Shown one piece after another: positions 1-5,404 of a DNA stretch of 5,734 bases. Positions within the stretch are counted from its first letter, which is position 1. The number at the start of each line of letters is the position of its first letter. The position numbers were made by a program, and so were the translations under genes. The stretch comes from Candidatus Methanomethylicus sp. (GTDB taxonomy: Archaea; Thermoproteota; Methanomethylicia; Methanomethylicales; Methanomethylicaceae), in assembly GCA_028683025.1 (NCBI GenBank), contig JAJRAB010000077.1, positions 1-5,734 of the forward strand, in the 5' to 3' direction. The notes below the pieces were generated by a model. It was not told the DNA's origin and searched no databases. It saw only the letters and a list, made by a program, of their open reading frames with translations.

Positions 1-1116
1 CTAGTAGACGGGATAGATGATTTTGACAGCAATTGCTACCTCTATGACCTCGGAGAAGAGGGACAGCTGGGTTTGCCGTCCGAGCTCATTAAAATTAATG
101 CGATTTTGAGCAATACTACTAAATTTGGAGGGAATTACTGCACAACTGTATCGGATATCAGGGAACACGATTACTCCGCAAAGCTTGCCGAGACCATTGC
201 AGGCGGTGCAGAAGAATTCCAAAAACGCCCCCTCTTCTGGGCTGTATACAACCCCCTTGGCACGCTGCAGATGAACAAGTTCAACAGTTGGTCCCTACGG
301 AAGTCCTTCGAACACCACTGGCCAATTATGACTGGTGTGGCTGCGGCTGCGCCCCTGGTGGGCCCTGCCACTGCTGCTGCCAATGCTGCCATAACCCACG
401 CAGGCCTTCTTTGGATAACTGCAATGAAAGGATTATACGATCCGGGAACAGCTGTTTTGAATAACAATATGGTGTTCAGCCTGGACCCATTTACAGGAAA
501 GGGAACGCTCACATCGTCGCATTTCATGCTGGGTACAGTGGCCATGAACCAAGTCTGGCACGAAATTTATGGGCTGCCTACTTGTCAGTATACAGGAATG
601 GGGACTGCAAGTCTCGATCAGGAGGCCTTCGGTCTAGGCATAGAGATGATGATGCAATCACTTTTTGGTACAGACATGATAATGATTCAACACTCTCAAG
701 AAGCTCTTGATCCAACCACGGTAGTCATAGCTGCCGAGATTGCACACTATGGCAGGCATATATTATCAACATTCGATCAGATAGTTCCAACAAAAGAAAA
801 CCTCGCCCTTGAATTAACCAAAGAAGTCGGCGCTACTGGTGAGGGTTGGATGACCTCTGAGTTCAACATGGCTCGCATAGATTTATTCTACAAGAGCTTG
901 TCTTTGGACCAAACTCCACCAGATGCCTGGGTTAAGCAGGGATCACCTTCTTGGTGCCACGACATATGTAGAGAAAAGTTAAAGGAATACGAAAAGCACG
1001 ACCCCTTGCCGCTCCCCCAGGATATTGCAGAGAAAATCAATGCCATCGTTAAGGAAGGCACAGAGCTGCTAAAGAGGAAAGATGGTGCGGCATTTCATGG
1101 TGCCAGCCCCGTATAA
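1..1116 (+). CDS. MttB-family (trimethylamine methyltransferase-like) corrinoid methyltransferase, 5'-truncated by the window edge
   Basis: Members of this family transfer a methyl group from a methylated amine to the cobalt of a partner corrinoid protein in the cytoplasm. The frame is open from base 1, so the gene begins outside the window; 371 codons are visible and, against the usual 480-500 residues, roughly 110-130 N-terminal residues are missing. Family-like stretches are GPATAAANAAITHAG (about window residues 120-134), the YGLPT segment before a loop with GMGTASLDQ (about 199-207), and a C-terminal part with DAWVKQG followed by a charged helix and LPQDIAEKI. The region is quite divergent from the classical enzyme. 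No TAG occurs in frame, although the classical MttB pyrrolysine site should lie in the visible part, so this looks like a non-pyrrolysine homologue such as the glycine betaine enzyme MtgB. The substrate cannot be read from the sequence. The stop is TAA, followed at once by a strong terminator. Family call good; substrate unknown. Confidence 0.85.
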   Translation, partial: LVDGIDDFDSNCYLYDLGEEGQLGLPSELIKINAILSNTTKFGGNYCTTVSDIREHDYSAKLAETIAGGAEEFQKRPLFWAVYNPLGTLQMNKFNSWSLRKSFEHHWPIMTGVAAAAPLVGPATAAANAAITHAGLLWITAMKGLYDPGTAVLNNNMVFSLDPFTGKGTLTSSHFMLGTVAMNQVWHEIYGLPTCQYTGMGTASLDQEAFGLGIEMMMQSLFGTDMIMIQHSQEALDPTTVVIAAEIAHYGRHILSTFDQIVPTKENLALELTKEVGATGEGWMTSEFNMARIDLFYKSLSLDQTPPDAWVKQGSPSWCHDICREKLKEYEKHDPLPLPQDIAEKINAIVKEGTELLKRKDGAAFHGASPV

Positions 1117-1128
1117 ATATTGGCCCTG

Positions 1129-1158
1129 AAGCCCCAATAATTGGGGCTTTTTTTCTTT
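1129..1158 (+). terminator. Hairpin plus T-run terminator of the MttB-family gene
   Basis: A perfect 9-bp stem, AAGCCCCAA (1129-1137) with TTGGGGCTT (1141-1149), closes a TAA loop. It runs into seven T (1148-1154), then C and three more T. It lies 12 bases after the stop codon at 1116 and before the end of the convergent gene. Read on the minus strand the hairpin is not followed by a T-run, so it should act mainly on the rightward transcript. Confidence 0.85.
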
Positions 1159-1168
1159 CATCGTTTGC

Positions 1169-1783
1169 TTATGAGCGGAATAATTCCAGTGGAATAACTA
1201 TTATCAGCCCATTGTCTGCAATGCTAAAAGCCTCAGGTGGAGCAATATTTGAACCAATGATTTCGCAAAGCCCAGCATAAAAATATTCTTTCATGAACTT
1301 TGACCATAACGGTCCCAGATGATGATTTAGCTTCAATATTAATGCATCATCCGTAAAATGTTCGTAATATTCTGCCCAATTACTATAATTGCAGTATCCA
1401 TCCTTAACGAAGTACCTGAATGTTTCAAGATTACGTGGTCGGCCACCTGTTATAATGGCATCTCTGAAAACTTTCTTTCCATTATCGCGAGCCCATGAAG
1501 TTACAACTTCTTCCCTTGACTCCTTCAACAATTCTACTAACAAACCATTTGAAACTATTGTGCTGCCATATTCCTTGGTTGAATATGCATGCAATGCACT
1601 ATCCCTAAGTGTCTTGTTAACCAATGCATTTAGGGATACTCCAGTCTTTTTTGCAGCTATTTCTAAATCTTTTATAATGTCTTCACTCAAATAGAAACTT
1701 CGTGCAATATTGGATGTTTTTTTCTTAAAAAACCTTTGACTTGGTTCATTAGAAGTCAATCTGAGCCCCTTGATATTTATCAT
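1169..1783 (-). CDS. Ribbon-helix-helix (RHH) DNA-binding protein with unknown C-terminal domain
   Basis: Probable transcription regulator of 204 residues. Residues 27-63 look like an RHH (CopG/Arc-type) domain: a short strand ARSFYLS, a first helix over EDIIKDLEIAAKKTG, then the turn VS and a second helix over LNALVNKTLRDSAL. A basic stretch (FFKKK, 18-22) precedes it. Residues 64-204 form an aromatic-rich domain (YFVKDGYCNYSNWAEYYEHF, 124-143) that I do not recognise; it may be a ligand-sensing or oligomerisation part. I chose ATG at 1783; a TTG at 1792 would add three residues. No Shine-Dalgarno is seen, which suits a leaderless or short-leader archaeal mRNA. The gene converges on the MttB-like gene and is divergent from the corrinoid operon, so regulation of the shared intergenic region is the natural inference. 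The gene is more AT-rich than the methyltransferase genes, so separate ancestry is possible. A DNA-binding antitoxin role is less likely because no toxin partner is adjacent. Confidence 0.75.
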   Translation of the reverse strand: MINIKGLRLTSNEPSQRFFKKKTSNIARSFYLSEDIIKDLEIAAKKTGVSLNALVNKTLRDSALHAYSTKEYGSTIVSNGLLVELLKESREEVVTSWARDNGKKVFRDAIITGGRPRNLETFRYFVKDGYCNYSNWAEYYEHFTDDALILKLNHHLGPLWSKFMKEYFYAGLCEIIGSNIAPPEAFSIADNGLIIVIPLELFRS

Positions 1784-1822
1784 TGTTATCAACTAATAAG
1801 TATATCTAAAATAAGACAAACG

Positions 1823-1831
1823 TTATATTTT
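1823..1831 (-). promoter_or_regulatory. Possible TATA box for the RHH gene
   Basis: Read on the minus strand this is AAAATATAA. At the usual archaeal spacing of about 25 bases it would start transcription near 1800, leaving a leader of under 20 bases before ATG 1783. A second TATA-like word at 1801-1806 would instead give an almost leaderless transcript. AT-rich surroundings make either call weak. Confidence 0.3.
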
Positions 1832-1833
1832 AC

Positions 1834-1890
1834 AACACATTTAAAATAATGTAGTTATGTTAATTTTTAACACATTTAAACATATTTATA
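1834..1890. repeat. Direct repeats of AACACATTTAAA in the divergent promoter region
   Basis: The 12-mer AACACATTTAAA occurs perfectly at 1834-1845 and 1869-1880, 35 bases apart. A 10/12 copy (AACATATTTATA) follows at 1879-1890. An inverted repeat, TGTTAA (1858-1863) and TTAACA (1867-1872), lies between and partly overlaps the second copy. RHH proteins often bind tandem or inverted short sites, so these are operator candidates for the divergently encoded regulator. The DNA is extremely AT-rich, so chance similarity is a real alternative. Confidence 0.45.
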
Positions 1891-1918
1891 ACATAATATA
1901 TTTTTTTTTAACAATACA

Positions 1919-1926
1919 TTATATTA
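1919..1926 (+). promoter_or_regulatory. Possible TATA box for the corrinoid/SCP2 operon
   Basis: TTATATTA lies about 100 bases before the corrinoid protein start. Transcription would begin near 1946-1952, giving a leader of roughly 75 bases. Another TATA-like word, TTTATAA at 1885-1891, overlaps the degenerate third repeat and would give a leader of just over 100 bases. If a regulator bound the repeats it would sit at or just upstream of these elements. Confidence 0.3.
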
Positions 1927-1947
1927 ATCTCCATTTTGGAATATTAA

Positions 1948-2001
1948 ATGTCAAGTAGGTCCTATGAAGATGTTGTTAGGCCTCAGATGGACTTAATCTA
2001 G
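1948..2001 (+). CDS. Possible 17-codon leader ORF ending in TAG
   Basis: This short frame reads MSSRSYEDVVRPQMDLI and then TAG (1999-2001). It is in the same frame as the corrinoid gene. If the TAG were read through, translation would go on for six more codons to a TGA at 2020-2022, directly abutting the corrinoid ATG at 2023. It has no convincing ribosome binding site, but its ATG lies at the place where transcription would start from the TATA box at 1919-1926, so leaderless translation is possible. It may equally be a chance ORF. Confidence 0.25.
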   Translation: MSSRSYEDVVRPQMDLI

Positions 2002-2012
2002 CCAAAAATAAT

Positions 2013-2018
2013 GGTGGT
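2013..2018 (+). promoter_or_regulatory. Ribosome binding site of the corrinoid protein gene
   Basis: GGTGGT lies 4 bases before ATG 2023 and resembles the GGTG-type archaeal Shine-Dalgarno. It supports this start. Confidence 0.6.
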
Positions 2019-2022
2019 TTGA

Positions 2023-2685
2023 ATGTCTGAAAAAGAAAAAATATTTGAAAAATTGGCAAATTCAGTAGTAACTTACAATGAAGCAGCTGCAATGGCTGCG
2101 GTAAGCGAAGGATTAGCCGCAGGCATCCCTGCAGTCGACATAGTAACCAAAGGCCTCTCAATTGGAATTAGGACTGTGGGTCAGAGGTATGGCGAAGGAA
2201 AGGTTGCGATTCCTTTCGTTATGCTTGCAGCAAAAATTATGGATAAAGCTACCAAGGCAGCGCTATCCAAAGTTCCGGCTGATCAGATGCCAAAGCCATT
2301 GGCAACCATGGTTATCGGCACTGTCGAAGGAGACATCCATGACTTGGGCTCGAATATTGTATCTGCAGTATTTTCTGCATCAGGCTTTAAGGTATATAAC
2401 TTGGGGCACGATGTACCGCCAGAAACCTTCATAAAGAAAGCTGAAGAAGTAGGTGCAAACATCATCGGTGCTTCAGCATTGATGACCAATACGCTACAGG
2501 TCCAAAAGATACTAGGCGACAAGTTGACTAGGGAAGGCTTGAGGGAGAAGTACATCTATCTGGTCGGCGGTGGAGCATTCCCAGGAGCAGAATGGTGCGA
2601 GGAGATCGGTGCTGACGGGTTTGCAACTGATGTTACAATAGGTCTAGAAGTTGCAAAGAAGTGTGTAGCTGAGAGAAATAAATAA
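2023..2685 (+). CDS. Methylamine-type corrinoid (cobalamin-binding) methyltransferase protein, MtbC/MttC-like
   Basis: Cytoplasmic carrier whose corrinoid cobalt accepts a methyl group from a substrate methyltransferase and gives it to a second methyltransferase. It has 220 residues, normal for the MtmC/MtbC/MttC family. Residues 1-90 form the helical cap domain (AGIPAVDIVTKGLSIGIRTVGQRYGEGKVAIPFVMLAAKIM). Residues 92-217 form the Rossmann-like B12 domain with the classical motif G-D-I-H-D-L-G (D104, H106, G109), H106 being the expected lower cobalt ligand. S151 in GASALMTNT and GGG (182-184) complete the motif set. The partner substrate enzyme is plausibly the MttB-like protein at the left edge, but it is separated by the regulator gene and a terminator, so it is not co-transcribed with it. 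The SCP2-fold gene follows after 23 bases, presumably in the same operon. The stop is TAA. Family certain; which methylamine system it serves is not decided. Confidence 0.93.
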   Translation: MSEKEKIFEKLANSVVTYNEAAAMAAVSEGLAAGIPAVDIVTKGLSIGIRTVGQRYGEGKVAIPFVMLAAKIMDKATKAALSKVPADQMPKPLATMVIGTVEGDIHDLGSNIVSAVFSASGFKVYNLGHDVPPETFIKKAEEVGANIIGASALMTNTLQVQKILGDKLTREGLREKYIYLVGGGAFPGAEWCEEIGADGFATDVTIGLEVAKKCVAERNK

Positions 2686-2692
2686 AAAAATT

Positions 2693-2700
2693 GGTGGTGA
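2693..2700 (+). promoter_or_regulatory. Strong ribosome binding site that decides the SCP2 start
   Basis: GGTGGTGA matches the archaeal anti-Shine-Dalgarno well and lies 8 bases before ATG 2709. The in-frame TTG at 2691 falls next to and into this site, so 2709 is the real start. Confidence 0.85.
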
Positions 2701-2708
2701 AAAATAAA

Positions 2709-3101
2709 ATGGTGAAATATGGGACATTAGAATATTTCCAAGCAGTAGCTGAGGCGCTTAACAAGGATGCAGAATTTGTAAAATCAGGAATGTCGACAAC
2801 GTACATCTATCGCTTTACTGATCGAAAGAATGCTTCGGGTGGTGACCTTAGCTTCCTATTAAAGTTCGACAAAGGCAAAGTTGTTGAAATCAAGGAAGTT
2901 CCGGCCACTGAAGATGCAGAGTTCATTGGAACAGGACCATACGACATCCTGACAAAGATATCAAAGGGTGAGCTAGATGGTCAGCAGGCCATGAAGGACG
3001 GAACCTTCAAATTCAAATACTTCCTGTTCAAGGCAGCTCGCTATGGGAAGACACTTACGCGCATGGGTGAAATAGCAAGAACTGTACCAGTGGAATACTG
3101 A
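2709..3101 (+). CDS. SCP2 (sterol carrier protein 2)-fold domain protein
   Basis: Single-domain protein of 130 residues, the usual length for stand-alone SCP2-like proteins (COG3255 type). What is seen: an N-terminal helix (EYFQAVAEALNKDAEFVKSG), strands over TTYIYRFTD and DLSFLLKFDKGKVVEIKE, and then the typical C-terminal pattern DAEFIGTGPYDILTKISKGELDG (69-91), QQAMKDGTFKFKYFLFKAA and TLTRMGEIA. The family has a hydrophobic tunnel that binds lipids or other apolar ligands. There is no signal peptide or membrane segment, so it is cytoplasmic. It sits 23 bases behind the corrinoid gene with its own strong ribosome binding site, and the transcript appears to end just after it. Its role in methyl transfer is unknown: it could bind a bulky methylated substrate, or be a helper of the corrinoid protein. 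Both are inference. Fold call good, function open. Confidence 0.8.
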   Translation: MVKYGTLEYFQAVAEALNKDAEFVKSGMSTTYIYRFTDRKNASGGDLSFLLKFDKGKVVEIKEVPATEDAEFIGTGPYDILTKISKGELDGQQAMKDGTFKFKYFLFKAARYGKTLTRMGEIARTVPVEY

Positions 3102-3115
3102 CTTGACCTAAAATA

Positions 3116-3130
3116 TTTTTTTTCTTTTTT
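3116..3130 (+). terminator. Oligo-T terminator after the SCP2 gene
   Basis: Eight T, one C and six T follow the TGA stop (3099-3101) by 14 bases, with no clear hairpin before them. This is the common archaeal intrinsic terminator type and suggests the corrinoid/SCP2 transcript ends here, at least in part. Confidence 0.6.
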
Positions 3131-3375
3131 GCGCATTTCATTATTAATGGGGATATGAAAAAAATATGAACTCTTCTGGAATAAAAGGGATGGTCTGCAA
3201 GTCATTCTCATGTCCAAAATCCTCTCTAAGTTGTAGATCATCCCGATTAAAGATTCACACATTATTTCAATCTCCATTTATGGTGATTCCATTCCTATTC
3301 AAAAATATTTCAGAATGGAAGTACCGCCAATCTATCGCTACGCTCTATTTTGATAGTTTTTGAACGCTGATTGAT
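3131..3375. other. Intergenic region with an 8-bp inverted repeat, no gene supported
   Basis: About 245 bases between the oligo-T run and the next ribosome binding site. The short open frames here (3166-3363 on plus, 3041-3277 on minus) lack ribosome binding sites and show unnatural composition rich in Ser, Phe and Lys. The visible structure is TTCCATTC (3287-3294) with GAATGGAA (3313-3320), 18 bases apart, enclosing a TATA-like AAAAATATTT (3301-3310). This could be the promoter with an operator for the next gene, which would have a leader of about 55 bases. Confidence 0.35.
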
Positions 3376-3380
3376 GGTGA
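3376..3380 (+). promoter_or_regulatory. Ribosome binding site of the MtbA/MtaA-like gene
   Basis: GGTGA lies 6 bases before ATG 3387, the archaeal Shine-Dalgarno core, and fixes this start. Confidence 0.7.
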
Positions 3381-3386
3381 ATATGC

Positions 3387-4388
3387 ATGAAAGATTATAC
3401 TCAAAGAGAACGATTGATATCCGTTATTGCTGGCAACACTGTTGATAAGACTCCCGTTGTCAGTTTTACCCAAACCGCTACACTTGAAATGATGAAAGCT
3501 AGCAATGCCTACTGGCCCCCGGCTCACCGGGATGCCCAACTGATGGCTGATCTTGCAGTTGCAAGCCATATGGTGGCTGGCCTCGAGGCTGTTCGCCTTC
3601 CCTTTGGATTGACCGGCGAAGCTGCAACAATGGGCTGCCATGTTAACTATCATGAAGACAAGTCCGATTTCACACCAACCGTTGAGATGGGGCTTTCTTC
3701 TTACGATGATCTGAAGATCCCCGAACCTAATGATGGAATCATGGGCCAAATAATGAGTGCTGTGCAAAAGAGCAGGGAAATTGTTGGAAATAACATCCCA
3801 ATTATTGTTGGGGTGACAGGCCCATTTACAATCGCAGGTCATATCCGAGGAGTAAATGACATACTGACCGATATCATACTCAATCAGGCATTGGTTCATA
3901 AAATCCTAGCCACAACTTGGCAGGTTTCAGCCAACTTTGCAAATGCCCTTGTCGGCAAAGGTGCTGACGTTGTGGCTTTCATCGAGCCTACAGCTTCAAT
4001 AATAGGCGCAGATTTTTTCAAAGAATTCTGTCTGCCGTATATGAAAAAGGTTACAGCTGAAATTAAAGCACCAACTGTGCTGCACATCTGTGGCGACTCA
4101 CTGCCAATTATGGATATGATGGCGGAGACTGGTGTAAGTGCAGTAAGTGTGGACCAGAAGGTAAATATCGCAAAGGCTAAGGAAGTACTCAATGGAAGAT
4201 GCAGGATAGTAGGCAATGTGGATCCGGTAGCTATCCTTCAGATGAAGAAGCCAGAGGGAGTAGTTGAGGACTGCAGGCGAATCCTGTCGGAAGGTACCGA
4301 TGCGCTTGCACCAGGCTGTGGCATATCACCGTACACTCCAACTGAAAACATTAAGGCGATGATAATGGCCCGCGATAATTATTATTAG
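3387..4388 (+). CDS. mtbA: Methylcobalamin:coenzyme M methyltransferase, MtbA/MtaA type (UroD fold)
   Basis: Zinc enzyme that takes the methyl group from the methylated corrinoid protein and puts it on coenzyme M, giving methyl-CoM for methanogenesis. It has 333 residues, close to the 335-340 of MtaA/MtbA. The start MKDYTQRERLISVIAG is typical of the uroporphyrinogen-decarboxylase-fold family, and VGVTGPFTIAGHI (141-153) is a strongly family-like stretch. The zinc ligands are visible as H233-I-C235 in VLHICGDS and C311 in APGCGI, the HxC...C pattern with the expected spacing of about 75 residues. The methylamine context favours MtbA over the methanol-specific MtaA, but sequence alone does not settle this, and other UroD-fold methyltransferases remain possible. 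It lies 285 bases behind the SCP2 gene, probably with its own promoter. The stop is TAG, with TGA three codons further on (4398-4400). Confidence 0.88.
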   Translation: MKDYTQRERLISVIAGNTVDKTPVVSFTQTATLEMMKASNAYWPPAHRDAQLMADLAVASHMVAGLEAVRLPFGLTGEAATMGCHVNYHEDKSDFTPTVEMGLSSYDDLKIPEPNDGIMGQIMSAVQKSREIVGNNIPIIVGVTGPFTIAGHIRGVNDILTDIILNQALVHKILATTWQVSANFANALVGKGADVVAFIEPTASIIGADFFKEFCLPYMKKVTAEIKAPTVLHICGDSLPIMDMMAETGVSAVSVDQKVNIAKAKEVLNGRCRIVGNVDPVAILQMKKPEGVVEDCRRILSEGTDALAPGCGISPYTPTENIKAMIMARDNYY

Positions 4389-4426
4389 TTATGTCCATGA
4401 TGGGAATGATGTGGTCCTAGAAAAGA

Positions 4427-5380
4427 ATGAAATCATATGAGGGGAATATTGTGAGCCTTGAAGATGTTCAAAAGATACAGCAGAAGTATAAGATCATTGG
4501 AAGGACTGAAGAGCTCCAGGAAGCTCTCCTAGCTGTTTGTGCCAAGAAGCATACACTTATTGAAGGTTCGGTTGGTGTGGGCAAGACTGTCGTCGCGATA
4601 GCCCTGGCAAACCACTTCAATCGGAATATCTACCGCGTTGATGGAGACGAACGCTATACTGAACAAAAGATGGTGGGTTGGTTCGATCCCCCGTTAGTCA
4701 TGTCGAAGGGGTATTCCAAGGAAGCTTTCATTGAAGGTCCCCTCTATAAAGCCATGGTTGAAGGTGCATTTCTTTTCATTAATGAACTGAATCGCATGCC
4801 CGAAGGCACTCAGAATGTTCTACTGCCCGCCATGGATGAACGGAAAATTGTTGTGCCCCGAATAGGTACAGTAATTGCAAAGGATGGATTTACCATAATA
4901 GCAACCCAAAACCCAGAGGAATATATCGGTACCAGTAGGCTCAGCGAAGCCCTGAAGGATCGTTTTGTCTGGATTAGGCTTGATTACCAATCGGAAGAGG
5001 AAGAGGGACTCATAGTAAAAAAGGAGACTTGTAGCCAGGATGATCTGCTGGTAAAGTTGGCAGTAAAAATAGCCCGTAGAACTCGGGAGAATCCTGAGAT
5101 TAGGAGAGGAGCTTCAGTAAGGGGGGCAATCGATCTTGTCTCAATAATATGCCAGGCAACATCAAAACCAATCCAAGAACAAGGAGCTGTGGAAAGAAAA
5201 CGCTTGATCGAGAAGTCAACCATCATGGCTCTCTCTTCGAAGGTCGAACAGAGGGAGGGATCCCATGAGAAGCTCATTGAGATGCTCACAAGAATTGCAG
5301 ATGATGTTTTGATCGAATTGAAGCTAGCTCTTGGAACGGCGACAGAGCAGGTAACCAAGGAACACTCTGAAAATTTTTAA
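4427..5380 (+). CDS. MoxR-family AAA+ ATPase
   Basis: Cytoplasmic ATP-driven remodelling protein; relatives (MoxR, CbbQ, NorQ, GvpN, magnesium-chelatase subunit I) work with a VWA-domain partner to activate enzymes or insert metals. It has 317 residues. Walker A is GSVGVGKT (47-54). The Walker B strand is FLFINELNR (115-123), with Asn119 where Asp is more usual and the catalytic Glu120 kept. Sensor 1 is ATQNP (159-163, N162), the arginine finger is R179 in LKDRF, and RGASVRGAID (227-236) is the sensor 2 region with R232. The C-terminal part is helical (lid). It starts 38 bases after the MtbA-like gene, so co-transcription is likely. ATG 4427 has only a weak ribosome binding site; a GTG at 4451 has GAGGGG (4439-4444) six bases before it and would shorten the protein by eight residues, still leaving all motifs. 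Its client is not known; the methyltransferase or corrinoid protein is a reasonable guess. Confidence 0.88.
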   Translation: MKSYEGNIVSLEDVQKIQQKYKIIGRTEELQEALLAVCAKKHTLIEGSVGVGKTVVAIALANHFNRNIYRVDGDERYTEQKMVGWFDPPLVMSKGYSKEAFIEGPLYKAMVEGAFLFINELNRMPEGTQNVLLPAMDERKIVVPRIGTVIAKDGFTIIATQNPEEYIGTSRLSEALKDRFVWIRLDYQSEEEEGLIVKKETCSQDDLLVKLAVKIARRTRENPEIRRGASVRGAIDLVSIICQATSKPIQEQGAVERKRLIEKSTIMALSSKVEQREGSHEKLIEMLTRIADDVLIELKLALGTATEQVTKEHSENF

Positions 5381-5384
5381 AGAA

Positions 5385-5404
5385 CCTCCCTCTGATGAGG
5401 GAGG
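5385..5404 (+). promoter_or_regulatory. Hairpin over the start codon of the last gene
   Basis: CCTCCCTC (5385-5392) pairs perfectly with GAGGGAGG (5397-5404) around a TGAT loop, four bases after the MoxR stop. The loop and stem hold the proposed ATG (5395-5397). The stem would need to be opened by ribosomes finishing the MoxR gene, which suggests translational coupling. No T-run follows on the plus strand, so it does not look like a terminator. Confidence 0.45.

Noticed and set aside
1..7. TAG triplets in CTAGTAG at the left edge as an amber codon of the MttB-like gene
   Set aside because: Both TAGs are out of frame; the coding frame reads CTA GTA.
171..545. Minus-strand ORF of 124 codons with an Ala-rich stretch
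   Set aside because: The Ala run is the complement of the GC-rich segment of the MttB-like gene; shadow frame.
73..1116. TTG at 73 as the start of the MttB-like gene
   Set aside because: The frame is open to base 1 and the upstream residues read like normal protein; the family is over 100 residues longer, so the gene is truncated by the window edge.
1389..1694. Plus-strand ORF of 101 codons
   Set aside because: It is antisense to the RHH gene, has no ribosome binding site, and the minus strand encodes a recognisable domain.
1793..2022. CRISPR-like array in the repeat-containing AT-rich region
   Set aside because: Only two perfect 12-mers with unequal spacing to the third; far too short and irregular for CRISPR repeats.
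2691..2708. TTG 2691 as the start of the SCP2 gene
   Set aside because: It overlaps the ribosome binding site GGTGGTGA (2693-2700), which is well spaced for ATG 2709.
3166..3363. Plus-strand ORF of 65 codons in the spacer
   Set aside because: No ribosome binding site, unnatural Ser/Phe/Lys-rich composition and no recognisable motif; it fills a likely promoter region.
3345..3899. Minus-strand ORF of 184 codons
   Set aside because: It lies opposite the well-supported CoM methyltransferase gene and has a His/Cys-rich composition typical of a shadow frame.
5385..5404. Hairpin after the MoxR gene as an intrinsic terminator
   Set aside because: No T-run follows on the plus strand and an open frame continues through it to the window end.
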